From Kordiimonadaceae bacterium (lineage in GTDB: Bacteria; Pseudomonadota; Alphaproteobacteria; Sphingomonadales; Emcibacteraceae), in assembly GCA_024236295.1 (NCBI GenBank), contig JACKKT010000002.1, positions 62,001 to 126,000 of the forward strand: a stretch of 64,000 nucleotides of DNA. The letters are read 5' to 3'. Position 1 is the stretch's first letter, and every line of letters starts with the position of its first letter. The notes under the pieces are model-generated. The model worked only from the letters and a program-made list of their open reading frames with translations, searched no databases and was not told where the DNA came from. The position numbers and the translations under genes are program-made. Positions 17,001-26,223 of this stretch are shown here, in pieces.

Positions 17001-18167
17001 TCAAGTAGTTTCTGCAAAGAGCTCACGACCGATGAGCATACGCCTGATTTCACTTGTTCCCGCACCGATTTCATAAAGCTTTGCATCGCGTAGCAGTCGA
17101 CCGGTGGAAAATTCATTAATATAGCCATTACCTCCCAGGCATTGTATTGCCTGAAGTGCCATCTGAGTTGCTTTTTCAGCGCAATAAAGAATACAGCCTG
17201 CCGCATCTTTTCGGGTTGTTTCACCGCGATCACAAGCCATTGCCACTGCATATACATAACTGCGACAGGCATTTAGCTCCGTATACATATCGGCAATTTT
17301 TCCCTGAATAAACTGGAATTCCCCAATCGACTGTCCAAATTGTTTCCGATCATGAATATATGGCAATACGACATCCAGACACGCTTGCATTATCCCAAGC
17401 GGCCCTCCAGAAAGAATAACCCTTTCATAATCAAGTCCGGACATTAAAACCCGAACCCCGGAATTCACTGTTCCCAGTACATTTTCTTCCGTCACTTCAC
17501 AATCTTCAAACACCAGCTCACAAGTGTTTGATCCACGCATACCAAGTTTGTCCAGTTTCTGTGCCGTTGAAAAACCTTTAAATCCTTTTTCAACGATAAA
17601 GGCGGTCATTCCTTTTGATCCTGCCTCCATATTTGTTTTGGCATAAACCACCAACACATCGGCATTAGGACCATTTGTGATCCACATTTTGGTTCCATTT
17701 AGGATATAAGTCTGCCCTTTTTTCTCAGCTTTCAATTTCATGCTGACAACATCGGATCCAGCACCGCTCTCGCTCATGGCAAGCGCACCAACATGTTCGC
17801 CACTTAAAAGTTTCGGCAAATATTTTCTCTTTTGGTCATCGCTGCCGTTTCTGTTGATCTGGTTCACGCACAGGTTTGAATGGGCACCGTAGCTAAGACC
17901 GACGCTTGCCGATGCCCGTGAAATTTCCTCTACCACAATTGTATGGGCGAGATACCCCATATCCGAGCCGCCATATTGTTCTGGTACTGTCATACCGAGC
18001 AGCCCAAGTTCCCCGAATTTCTGCCACAGGTCTTCCGGAAAATCATTTTCACGGTCAATTGCTTCGGCGCGGGGCGCGATTTCATCGGCTGAAAATTTAC
18101 GCACCATGTCTCGAAGCATATTAATATCTTCACTATGTCCAAAATTTAAGGATGGATAGGAAACCAT
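17001..18167 (-). CDS. ivd: Isovaleryl-CoA dehydrogenase
   Basis: FAD flavoprotein (388 residues) that oxidises isovaleryl-CoA to 3-methylcrotonyl-CoA, passing electrons to electron-transfer flavoprotein. Acyl-CoA dehydrogenase motifs are present: LAMSESGAGSDVVSMKL, KMWITNGPNAD and GGNGYINEFSTGRLLRDAK. The segment LDYERVILSGGPLGIMQA carries the Glu in the position used as catalytic base by isovaleryl-CoA dehydrogenases, instead of the later Glu of other family members. This, with the neighbours, supports the specific name. It is the last gene of the leucine operon, 15 bases after liuE. Confidence 0.94.
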   Translation of the reverse strand: MVSYPSLNFGHSEDINMLRDMVRKFSADEIAPRAEAIDRENDFPEDLWQKFGELGLLGMTVPEQYGGSDMGYLAHTIVVEEISRASASVGLSYGAHSNLCVNQINRNGSDDQKRKYLPKLLSGEHVGALAMSESGAGSDVVSMKLKAEKKGQTYILNGTKMWITNGPNADVLVVYAKTNMEAGSKGMTAFIVEKGFKGFSTAQKLDKLGMRGSNTCELVFEDCEVTEENVLGTVNSGVRVLMSGLDYERVILSGGPLGIMQACLDVVLPYIHDRKQFGQSIGEFQFIQGKIADMYTELNACRSYVYAVAMACDRGETTRKDAAGCILYCAEKATQMALQAIQCLGGNGYINEFSTGRLLRDAKLYEIGAGTSEIRRMLIGRELFAETT

Positions 18168-18182
18168 TTTATCACCTTTTCA

Positions 18183-19049
18183 TTAATCCTGAATACGCGT
18201 GAGCGCCTTTGAAATAAATTTTGCTGTTTCAATAATTTTTTTTAAATCAACGCCTGTACTGATGCCCATTTCCCCAAGCATCTTGAGAACTGCTTCTGTC
18301 GCCACATTCCCTTTCGCACCTTCGGCATAAGGACATCCCCCCAGCCCGGCGACCGAACTGTCAAATGTCCTGATCCCTTGTTCAAGTCCCTCTTTGATAT
18401 TATTCAGGGCATTACCATATGTGTCATGACAATGCAGCGCCAGATCATTACGGCTCATAACAGCTTTATGAGCAATTAAAAGTTTCTCAATATCCTTTGG
18501 TTTTGCCTTGCCGATGGTATCGCCAAGGGATATCTGATAACAACCTATTTTCATAAGTTCTTCAGACACCCTTACGACATTTACTGCGGCAATTTCCCCT
18601 TCGTAAGGGCAATGCGTTACACAGGAAACATAACCGCGTACTTGCAATTTTTGTTCAGCGGCAATTTCCATAACAGGTTTAAAACGTTCAATGCTTTCCT
18701 TAATGGAACAATTGATATTTCGCTGACTGAAACTTTCCGATGCTGCCGCAAATATAGCGACCTCATCTGCTGAAGCCTTTATTGCCGCTTCAATCCCTTT
18801 AACATTTGGTGTAAGGGCTACATAAGTAACATCAGACACCCGGTCAATAGACGACATAACATCAGCATTATCGGCCATTTGTGGGACCCATTTCGGAGAA
18901 ACAAAGCTGGTCACCTCTATTTTTCTGAGTCCTGTTCGAGACAGCCTGTTGATCAGATCAACTTTTGTGGCGGTGCTGACAAATTTTGCTTCATTCTGAA
19001 GCCCGTCCCTTGGCCCCACTTCATAAATGATGACGTCTGTATCACTCAT
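18183..19049 (-). CDS. liuE: Hydroxymethylglutaryl-CoA lyase
   Basis: Final enzyme of leucine breakdown: cleaves 3-hydroxy-3-methylglutaryl-CoA to acetyl-CoA and acetoacetate. The TIM-barrel domain begins IYEVGPRDGLQNE. Metal-binding HCHDTYGNAL is present. The signature SVAGLGGCPYAEGAKGNVAT holds the active-site Cys. I place the start at the ATG at 19049, which overlaps the mccA stop by 8 bases (ATGAGTGA). The longer frame to 19088 would run 47 bases into mccA. The resulting 288 residues match the family. Confidence 0.94.
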   Translation of the reverse strand: MSDTDVIIYEVGPRDGLQNEAKFVSTATKVDLINRLSRTGLRKIEVTSFVSPKWVPQMADNADVMSSIDRVSDVTYVALTPNVKGIEAAIKASADEVAIFAAASESFSQRNINCSIKESIERFKPVMEIAAEQKLQVRGYVSCVTHCPYEGEIAAVNVVRVSEELMKIGCYQISLGDTIGKAKPKDIEKLLIAHKAVMSRNDLALHCHDTYGNALNNIKEGLEQGIRTFDSSVAGLGGCPYAEGAKGNVATEAVLKMLGEMGISTGVDLKKIIETAKFISKALTRIQD

Positions 19050-21033
19050 CCTCATCACTTTCCGCAATTCTAAAGAGGACCTCACCATCAGACACCTGCA
19101 TTTCCAGCTTCAAGTCATTAAAGCTAATGATACCCTTCCGCGGCGCTTTGATGGTATGTTCCATTTTCATGGCTTCCAGGATAACAAGCGGTTCACCCTC
19201 TTCAACTTCTGCACCATCCTCCACAAGGATATTTGAAACTTTTCCAGGCATTGGCGTGATGACTGTCCCGCTTTTGGCCTGATCATCCTGTTTGTCCGCC
19301 CCGGGAATATAATGATGAAGATAGGCAACTTTACCATCACAAAATACGGTAAAATCCTGTTTTTGCATGATGACTTTGCCGCTGATTTTCCGTCCGTCAA
19401 TCAGAATACTGAAGTCATCCTGAACTTTTTTGAGCAATTTAACTTTAAACGACCTGTCAGAAACGGAAATTTCAAATCCATCCTTAAGGTATGTCACACC
19501 AACTTCATGGGAATTGTTATTCGCCGTAAATGTCAAATTTACTTTAAGGTTATGATTAAGCTGCCATCCGTCTGTCCAATCCCAAACATCCTGTCCTTCC
19601 ATATGCGGCATAAGGTCTGATAACGCGGCAAGAACCAATACGGGTACTGGCATTTCATCAAAACGTCTTGTCAGTTCAACTCTATGTTTTTCTATAAAAC
19701 CGGTATCAAAATCAGCAACACTGAAAGCTTTATTCATGAATACATGATAAAGAAATTCCAGATTGGTTTTTACACCGGCAATAGCCGTATTTTTAATCAC
19801 ACGCCGCATATGCCGGAGTGCTTCACTGCGGTTCTGACCCCAGACAACCAGTTTGGCGATCATCGGGTCATAATAAATACTGATCTCGTCGCCCTGATCA
19901 ATTCCACTATCGAGCCGAAAATTAAGATCAGGTGCCGGACAACTGAAATGATGAAGCTTTCCGGTTTGTGGAAGAAAATTATTGCCTGGATCCTCTGCAT
20001 AAAGTCGCGCTTCAAACGCGTGACCGTTTAGCTTTATGTCATCCTGCTTCAGCGGAAGTCTTTCTCCCGCCGCAACACGCAACTGCCATTCAACAAGATC
20101 AAGTCCGGTAATCATTTCTGTAACTGGATGCTCAACCTGAAGCCGCGTATTCATTTCCATAAAATAAAAGGGCGCGTCCTTTAAGCCATTTTCAACATCA
20201 ACAATAAATTCAATTGTTCCGGCCCCGCGATATTTAATCGCCTTTGCCGCCCGGGTTGCTGTTTCCCCAATTTCAAAACGCATATCATCACTCAGGTCGG
20301 GGGCTGGTGCTTCTTCGATAATTTTCTGATGACGCCGCTGCAATGAACAATCTCGCTCATGAAGGTAGACGGCATTTCCAACCATATCGGCAAATATCTG
20401 TACCTCGATATGCCGTGCCCGGCGGATATATTTTTCAAGCAGCACCCGATCATTGCCAAAGGCCGCTTTTGCTTCACGTTTAGCACTGCTAAGGGCCTGT
20501 GCAAACTGACTACTATTCTCAACCAGTCTCATCCCCTTGCCACCGCCGCCGGCGACCGCCTTGATCAGGAGCGGATATCCAATGTCATCTGCTTTTTCAG
20601 ACAAAAATACAGCGTCCTGATGATCACCGTCATAACCCGGAACCACGGGAACGCCCGCTTCCTCCATTGCTTTTTTTGCCTGGTCTTTTAGCCCCATCAG
20701 TCTGATGGCATCAGCAGTTGGGCCGATAAAACGAATTTCCGCCTCTTCACAGTCGCGGGCAAATTCTTCATTTTCTGATAAAAATCCGTACCCCGGATGA
20801 ATAGCACTGGCCCCGCTTTTACGGGCCGTTGCAATAATTTTGCTGCCATTTAGATAACTGTCTGCGGCATCAGCAGCGCCAATTTCATATGCTTCATCAG
20901 CAAGCCTTACATGGCGTGCCGATGCATCAACACTTGAATAAACAGCGACCGTTTTGATACCTTTTCTTCTGGCTGTTTTAATAATCCGGCAAGCAATTTC
21001 ACCACGGTTGGCAATAAGAATTTTTTCAAACAT
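19042..21033 (-). CDS. mccA: Methylcrotonyl-CoA carboxylase, biotin-carrying alpha subunit
   Basis: A 663-residue subunit with biotin carboxylase and biotin carrier functions. The N-terminal carboxylase part starts MFEKILIANRGEIACRII. The ATP-grasp region has AVAGGGGKGMRLV, YFMEMNTRLQVEHPVTE and the catalytic core near residue 290. The C-terminal biotinyl domain has EAMKMEHTI, with Lys as the biotin site. Together with mccB it carboxylates 3-methylcrotonyl-CoA to 3-methylglutaconyl-CoA. The propionyl-CoA or acetyl-CoA carboxylase alternative is unlikely given the surrounding liu genes. It overlaps both liuC and liuE by 8 bases. Confidence 0.95.
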   Translation of the reverse strand: MFEKILIANRGEIACRIIKTARRKGIKTVAVYSSVDASARHVRLADEAYEIGAADAADSYLNGSKIIATARKSGASAIHPGYGFLSENEEFARDCEEAEIRFIGPTADAIRLMGLKDQAKKAMEEAGVPVVPGYDGDHQDAVFLSEKADDIGYPLLIKAVAGGGGKGMRLVENSSQFAQALSSAKREAKAAFGNDRVLLEKYIRRARHIEVQIFADMVGNAVYLHERDCSLQRRHQKIIEEAPAPDLSDDMRFEIGETATRAAKAIKYRGAGTIEFIVDVENGLKDAPFYFMEMNTRLQVEHPVTEMITGLDLVEWQLRVAAGERLPLKQDDIKLNGHAFEARLYAEDPGNNFLPQTGKLHHFSCPAPDLNFRLDSGIDQGDEISIYYDPMIAKLVVWGQNRSEALRHMRRVIKNTAIAGVKTNLEFLYHVFMNKAFSVADFDTGFIEKHRVELTRRFDEMPVPVLVLAALSDLMPHMEGQDVWDWTDGWQLNHNLKVNLTFTANNNSHEVGVTYLKDGFEISVSDRSFKVKLLKKVQDDFSILIDGRKISGKVIMQKQDFTVFCDGKVAYLHHYIPGADKQDDQAKSGTVITPMPGKVSNILVEDGAEVEEGEPLVILEAMKMEHTIKAPRKGIISFNDLKLEMQVSDGEVLFRIAESDEDE

Positions 21034-21814
21034 CTTCTGTCCAATCGGGTTTTTTCTTGCTTAAAAAAGCATTTAGTCCTTTGGCCGCTTCAGCTGACAC
21101 TCTGGCCTCAGCAATTCTTTTTGCACTGTCCCGTCTTATTTCGTCAGAAATCGGAACATTATTATAGTCAATGGCAAGCTTTTTAGCTTTTTTCATAGCC
21201 CCTGGCGCATTACTGCGCAAAGTAAATAGCAAACTTTCAACCTTGCTTTGAAGATCTTCAAAAGACGTATAAATCTCATGGATAAGTCCGATCTCAAGTG
21301 CCTTCTCACAGCCGAACCGCTCCCCTGTCTGGAAATAACGTTTTGCGTATCGTCCTCCAATGGCATTGATAACATAAGGTGAAATGGTTGCCGGAATTAA
21401 CCCTAAAGTGACTTCAGACATAGAAAATTTGCTTTGTTCGTCGGCATAAACAATATCAGAACAGCTGATCAAGCCAATGGCACCTCCCATATTAGCACCC
21501 TGAACACATGTAATTGTCAACTGGGGTAAATGATATAAGGCATTCAGCATGTTGCTGAGCTTCATCGCATCCTGAAAATTTTTCTCTTCTGAATAGCCCG
21601 CTGCCTGCTTCATCCATTTCAGATCGGCCCCTGCTGTGAAACTTGCCCCGGCACCGGAAAGTATCAAAATATTTGTATTTGGACTGTTTGACAGGTCATG
21701 AAATGCAGCTGTCAAATCGGCAATCATTTGTGCATTAAAGGCATTATGGACTTCCGGGCGGTTAAGGATAATGCGGGCAATGCCGTCTTCAGATTTTTCA
21801 AATAATATTGTCAT
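21026..21814 (-). CDS. liuC: Methylglutaconyl-CoA hydratase (enoyl-CoA hydratase family)
   Basis: A 262-residue crotonase-fold protein. It has the oxyanion-hole segments SGAGASFTAGADLKWMK and CVQGANMGGAIGLISCSDI. It should hydrate 3-methylglutaconyl-CoA to HMG-CoA, which follows from its place between the two methylcrotonyl-CoA carboxylase genes rather than from a unique motif. Spacing is 3 bases after mccB and an 8-base overlap into mccA, so the set is tightly coupled. Confidence 0.92.
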   Translation of the reverse strand: MTILFEKSEDGIARIILNRPEVHNAFNAQMIADLTAAFHDLSNSPNTNILILSGAGASFTAGADLKWMKQAAGYSEEKNFQDAMKLSNMLNALYHLPQLTITCVQGANMGGAIGLISCSDIVYADEQSKFSMSEVTLGLIPATISPYVINAIGGRYAKRYFQTGERFGCEKALEIGLIHEIYTSFEDLQSKVESLLFTLRSNAPGAMKKAKKLAIDYNNVPISDEIRRDSAKRIAEARVSAEAAKGLNAFLSKKKPDWTEDV

Positions 21815-21817
21815 GTT

Positions 21818-23425
21818 TTACATCCTGAATATGCCGAATTTTGTCTCATTAATAGGTGCATTTAGGCTAGCCGATAACGACAGGCCAAGAACACGCCTGG
21901 TGTCCGCAGGATCAATAACACCATCATCCCAAAGCCGCGCCGAAGAATAATAGGGGTGGCCCTGATGTTCATATTGCGCGGTTATCGGCTTTTTAAACTC
22001 TTCTTCCTCACTGGCTGACCATTTTTCCCCTTTACGTTCCATTCCTTCACGTTTGACCGTTGCCAGAACACCCGCCGCCTGTTCCCCGCCCATAACGGAA
22101 ATTCTTGCATTCGGCCACATCCATAGGAACCGGGGATCATAAGCACGTCCACACATACCATAATTGCCCGCCCCGAATGATCCGCCAATAATAACCGTAA
22201 ATTTTGGCACATTGGCACAGGAAACGGCCGTAACCATCTTCGCGCCATCGCGGGCAATACCGCCCGTTTCATATTTTTCCCCAACCATAAACCCGGTAAT
22301 ATTCTGCAAAAAAACCAAGGGGATTTTTCGGGCAGCACAGAGCTCGATAAAATGTGCGCCTTTAAGAGCCGATTGGGAAAAAAGCACCCCATTATTGGCT
22401 ATGATACCCACCGGCATACCGTAAATATGCGCAAAACCACAAACCAGCGTTGGACCATAACGTTTCTTAAATTCATCAAATTCGCTGCCATCAACAATGC
22501 GGGCGATTACCTCCCTCACATCATAGGGGATTTTAAGCTCAGTCGGGACAATACCATGCAGTTCTTCACCATCATAAAGTGGTTCAATTGTTTCTTTGAT
22601 AATCAGATCATGTTTTTTGCTGCGGTTCAGATTGCTGACGATTGACCGGGTAATTTCCAGCGCATGATTATCATCATCTGCCAGATGATCCGCAACACCG
22701 GAAATTCGTGTATGGACATCCCCGCCGCCAAGGGCTTCTGCTGTTACTTCTTCTCCTGTTGCGGCCTTGACCAATGGTGGCCCGGCAAGAAATATTGTGC
22801 CCTGATCCCTGACAATCACATTTTCATCACTCATTGCCGGGACATATGCGCCACCAGCCGTACAGGAGCCCATAACCACCGCTATCTGCGGAATATTTTT
22901 GGCTGACATTTTAACCTGATTATAAAATATACGTCCGAAATGATCCCGGTCCGGAAAAACCTCATCCTGATTGGGCAGATTGGCGCCGCCACTATCAACA
23001 AGATAAATACAGGGCAGATTATTGGCCGCCGCTATTTCCTGCGCGCGCAGATGTTTTTTTACAGTGAGTGGAAAATATGTACCGCCCTTAACTGTCGCAT
23101 CATTACAGATTATGACACATTCCTGCCCCGATACACGTCCTATCCCTGTAATTATTCCGGCGGCCGGTACTTCAGCATCATAAACCTCAAAAGCCGCTAA
23201 CTGCGAGAATTCCAAAAATGCGCTACCTTTATCAAGCAAACGCCGAATGCGATCCCGCGCAAGCAGTTTTCCGCGCTCAATATGACGTTGCCGGTATTTT
23301 TCTTCGCCCCCCAATTCAATCTGTGTAATTTTTTCATGGAGATCGGATAAAAGAGCATCCATTTTGGTTTTATTCGCCAAAAATTCTGATCCCTGCAGAT
23401 CAATCGCACTTTTTATGACTGCCAT
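21818..23425 (-). CDS. mccB: Methylcrotonyl-CoA carboxylase, carboxyltransferase beta subunit
   Basis: A 535-residue carboxyltransferase with the two-domain crotonase-like fold of the family. Segments GKLLARDRIRRLLDKGSAFL, VMGSCTAGGAYVPAMSDE, FLQNITGFMVGEKYE and GGSFGAGNYGMCGRAYDPRF are typical of methylcrotonyl-CoA and related carboxylases. It transfers carboxybiotin from MccA to 3-methylcrotonyl-CoA. It is the first gene of the leucine operon. No MerR-type LiuR regulator precedes it. A 19-bp inverted repeat sits between it and dus. Confidence 0.96.
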   Translation of the reverse strand: MAVIKSAIDLQGSEFLANKTKMDALLSDLHEKITQIELGGEEKYRQRHIERGKLLARDRIRRLLDKGSAFLEFSQLAAFEVYDAEVPAAGIITGIGRVSGQECVIICNDATVKGGTYFPLTVKKHLRAQEIAAANNLPCIYLVDSGGANLPNQDEVFPDRDHFGRIFYNQVKMSAKNIPQIAVVMGSCTAGGAYVPAMSDENVIVRDQGTIFLAGPPLVKAATGEEVTAEALGGGDVHTRISGVADHLADDDNHALEITRSIVSNLNRSKKHDLIIKETIEPLYDGEELHGIVPTELKIPYDVREVIARIVDGSEFDEFKKRYGPTLVCGFAHIYGMPVGIIANNGVLFSQSALKGAHFIELCAARKIPLVFLQNITGFMVGEKYETGGIARDGAKMVTAVSCANVPKFTVIIGGSFGAGNYGMCGRAYDPRFLWMWPNARISVMGGEQAAGVLATVKREGMERKGEKWSASEEEEFKKPITAQYEHQGHPYYSSARLWDDGVIDPADTRRVLGLSLSASLNAPINETKFGIFRM

Positions 23426-23476
23426 AATTATTCACCCCTGCGTATATATTGAGGTTTAAAGAATAGCAAATTTCTT

Positions 23477-23541
23477 ATTATGGATATAATTAATAAAATT
23501 TATTCTCTTTATAGATAATTTCTATTAATTATATCCATAAT
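23477..23541 (-). repeat. 19-bp perfect inverted repeat spanning the dus stop
   Basis: Bases 23477-23495 and 23523-23541 are exact inverted repeats of 19 bp with a 27-base loop. The right arm codes for the last residues of Dus (IMDIIN) and the left arm lies in the 83-base gap before mccB. In the dus transcript this forms a long AU-rich stem ending about 52 bases before the mccB start. There is no strong U-tract after it. It may stabilise or partly end the dus message, or act as a DNA operator for mccB. Confidence 0.7.
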
Positions 23542-24444
23542 TTCATCATATTGTCGTTTCGTTCTGATTTCATGGAAAAAACCAGCTGCCTCATTATACT
23601 GACGCATAAGATAGCGACACCATTGCTTTATCCGGTTAGGCACCAGATTACGGTTTTTAACATCCCTTCTCGCCTGAGCATACTGAACCATAAGAGTGCA
23701 AGTCTCCTTCCAGTCTAAGGGGGCAGCATCCATTTTTATCACATCTGCCAAATTCGGTAATGATAACCCACCCCGACCAATCATAATATCTGCGCATTCA
23801 CTTTCCCGGATGCAGTTCATGGCATCTTCTTTCGACCAGATATCTCCATTGGCAACCACTGGCAGCGTCACATGTTTTTTAATTTTGGCTATCCAGTGCC
23901 AGTGAGCCGGTGGCTTATAGCCTTCAACTTTGGTGCGGGCGTGGATGGCCAGGCTCGTAGCGCCCGCCGCTTCAATTGCCATGGCATTTTCTATGGCTAA
24001 AGATTTATCTTCATATCCTAGTCGCATTTTTACAGTAACCGGAATGTTTTTTGGCACCGCGTTACAAACTTCCAAAACAATATTATAAACAGTAGCCGGT
24101 TCCGTTAAAAGAATTGATCCACCTCTGTGATTATTGACTGTTTTTGCAGGACACCCAAAATTAAGATCAATGCCCGGAGAGCCCAACTCAGCTGCCCGAT
24201 TTGCATTTTCCGCCATCCAGTTTTTATCCTGTCCCAGCAATTGAATATATACTGGTGTGCCCCATGCTGTGCGTCCGCCCATCAACAATTCTGGAGAATA
24301 TTTTATGAATTGTGATTTTGATAATAGATGATCATTGACACGGATAAATTCAGTAACAGCATGATCATACGAACCACCTGCGGTTAGTTGTTCACGCATT
24401 GCAAAATCAATAACACCTTCCATGGGTGCCAATATTATTTTCAT
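23509..24444 (-). CDS. dus: tRNA-dihydrouridine synthase (DusC-like)
   Basis: A 311-residue FMN enzyme reducing uridine to dihydrouridine in tRNA. It starts with ILAPMEGVIDFAMRE, the family's FMN-binding entry. The active-site Cys is in DLNFGCPAKTVNNHRGGS. VTVKMRLGYED, LAIHARTKVEGY and ANGDIWSKEDA follow. The short length and APMEGV opening resemble DusC more than DusA or DusB, but the subgroup assignment is tentative. It starts 3 bases after the upstream serine hydrolase stop, so the two are co-transcribed. Confidence 0.92.
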   Translation of the reverse strand: MKIILAPMEGVIDFAMREQLTAGGSYDHAVTEFIRVNDHLLSKSQFIKYSPELLMGGRTAWGTPVYIQLLGQDKNWMAENANRAAELGSPGIDLNFGCPAKTVNNHRGGSILLTEPATVYNIVLEVCNAVPKNIPVTVKMRLGYEDKSLAIENAMAIEAAGATSLAIHARTKVEGYKPPAHWHWIAKIKKHVTLPVVANGDIWSKEDAMNCIRESECADIMIGRGGLSLPNLADVIKMDAAPLDWKETCTLMVQYAQARRDVKNRNLVPNRIKQWCRYLMRQYNEAAGFFHEIRTKRQYDEIMDIINRNYL

Positions 24445-24447
24445 CTT

Positions 24448-25677
24448 TTATAATGCAGGGACGGATGACGGTTTATCACGAGGAACTATTGAAGAAACTA
24501 TGTTTACTCTTCTCTTAGGTACCGGTTTTTTGTTAATTTTAGCAACTGTTATTTTTGGTTCCGGTTTAAACACTTCTTTCCAGAATTTAGCATTAAGATC
24601 ACCACCCATTCTGGTTTCAGCATTTAGAAGCATCACTAGTGCAAGATCTTTTTCTGTAGAATAGGCAATTTCAGAACGGAAACCGGCAACAGAACCACCA
24701 TGATAAATTAGTTCAGTATCCCCGACATCATAAATGCGCCAGCCGTAACCATAATAGGCATTCTTAAGGATCGAGCGCCAGTTGCGTTTTCTCATCTCTT
24801 TTAAAGTTCGGATATGTTTTGTTGTCACAGTTTTTACCACAGATTGGGGATATGCGTGTGGAAATGCTCCCATTTGCGCCATCACCCATTTTGCCATATC
24901 GGAAATACTTGCATTGACCCCCGCTGCCGGCAGAAGATGATAATAACTTGGTGTTACTTTAGTCTTAGCCCAGCCTTTTTTTGTCAAAACATGTGGCTCC
25001 GCATGATTTGGATTTCCCAGAAAAGCCTCATAGCCCAGTGAGGCATGCTCCATGCCAAGAGGGTCAAAAATATAACTATACATAAGATCTGTATAGCTAG
25101 AGGAAGTGGCACGTTCAATAACCGGCTGGATCAGACTATAAAGCACATTTTGATAACCATAACATTCCCCAAGCTTGCAACTTGGATCAATATCCTTGAA
25201 TTTGGCGATTATTTTTGACATGGGATAATTGGCTTCAACCAAATTATCATAGGCATTGTGTACCAGACTGGAACTCTGACTAAGGATATGATTTACAGTA
25301 AGATTGTTGCTGTAATTGCTGGATTTAAATCTGAATTCGGGGACATAATCGACAATTTTATCGTCCCAGTGAAATTTATCTTCTGCGACAAGTTCCGCAG
25401 TAAGTCCGGCGGCAAATGTTTTGGATACACTCGCCAGTCTGAAAACCGTATTTTCATCAACTGGTGCTGTTCCACCTTTTGCTCGAACGCCAACTCCTTT
25501 CATCGCTATGACTTCACCATTATGAATAATGGCATAGGCCCCGCCGGGCACTTTATTATTCCTGAGTTCTTCTTGGAAATCTTTTTCGAAATTGGCAACT
25601 ATCTCGTCTATCGAAGCAGCGGAAGCAACCGATACTAGACAAAAAAACATTATACCAACAAAACTTAAAAATCTCAT
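24448..25677 (-). CDS. Exported beta-lactamase-family serine hydrolase
   Basis: A 409-residue protein with a Sec signal peptide (about residues 1-20, ending SVASA). The penicillin-binding fold motifs are present: S-x-x-K as Ser83-Val-Ser-Lys86, Y-x-N as YQN in GYQNVLY, and HGG in YHGGSVAGFR near residue 330. This class C-like layout is shared by esterases, D-aminopeptidases and PBP4-like carboxypeptidases, so resistance to beta-lactams should not be assumed. The C-terminal about 50 residues are basic and Pro/Val-rich. The gene precedes dus by 3 bases. Confidence 0.88.
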   Translation of the reverse strand: MRFLSFVGIMFFCLVSVASAASIDEIVANFEKDFQEELRNNKVPGGAYAIIHNGEVIAMKGVGVRAKGGTAPVDENTVFRLASVSKTFAAGLTAELVAEDKFHWDDKIVDYVPEFRFKSSNYSNNLTVNHILSQSSSLVHNAYDNLVEANYPMSKIIAKFKDIDPSCKLGECYGYQNVLYSLIQPVIERATSSSYTDLMYSYIFDPLGMEHASLGYEAFLGNPNHAEPHVLTKKGWAKTKVTPSYYHLLPAAGVNASISDMAKWVMAQMGAFPHAYPQSVVKTVTTKHIRTLKEMRKRNWRSILKNAYYGYGWRIYDVGDTELIYHGGSVAGFRSEIAYSTEKDLALVMLLNAETRMGGDLNAKFWKEVFKPEPKITVAKINKKPVPKRRVNIVSSIVPRDKPSSVPAL

Positions 25678-25734
25678 GTATTATTCCGCTTTAAAAAGCA
25701 ACCCATCCTTACTCTTAACTATAATCGAAAAGAG

Positions 25735-26109
25735 TTAATCTTTAAATAATTCATTTATTTTTTGATAACTGTACAGCAAATAAGTAAAAATTGGAACTAA
25801 AACTGCAACAATTATTGGTCCAGCTATAAACCCAATAGTAATTTTTGCCAATGATGGTGAATAAAAAATTGCCAGAAAAGAGCAAAAATCACCAATTACA
25901 AAAAGCCAGAACAAGACCAGCTTAGGCCACTTAAGTCCTTTTCTGCTATAATAAATTAAATTCCCCAGCAATATTCCTGGTGCAAAATAATTAACAGTCG
26001 GAATAATAAAATGATGTTCAAGAACACTTTGTTCAAAGGTTTTCCAAATCAAAAACAGAATGACCAGAAACACCAGACATTCTGGCCAGTTTTTCTTTAT
26101 TCCCTCCAT
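25735..26109 (-). CDS. Hypothetical four-helix membrane protein
   Basis: I do not recognise this 124-residue protein. Four hydrophobic stretches are visible (about 12-28, 42-53, 65-82 and 89-114), with a Trp-containing N-terminus and a charged, Lys-rich C-terminal tail (QKINELFKD). It lies upstream of the serine hydrolase on the same strand with a 57-base gap, and diverges from the LysR gene. No function can be proposed. Confidence 0.6.
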   Translation of the reverse strand: MEGIKKNWPECLVFLVILFLIWKTFEQSVLEHHFIIPTVNYFAPGILLGNLIYYSRKGLKWPKLVLFWLFVIGDFCSFLAIFYSPSLAKITIGFIAGPIIVAVLVPIFTYLLYSYQKINELFKD

Positions 26110-26223
26110 AAATATGCTCCCTAAAATTTTTAATTTATATTTTTATCTTAAAAATCCGGATTTTACAAACACCATAAACATAGATAGTATCTATCAATAA
26201 ATAAATTAGCGAAAAAAATTTCA

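Noticed and set aside
24448..25677. Antibiotic resistance beta-lactamase.
   Set aside because: The fold motifs are shared with many esterases and peptidases, and the sequence has no feature specific to resistance enzymes.
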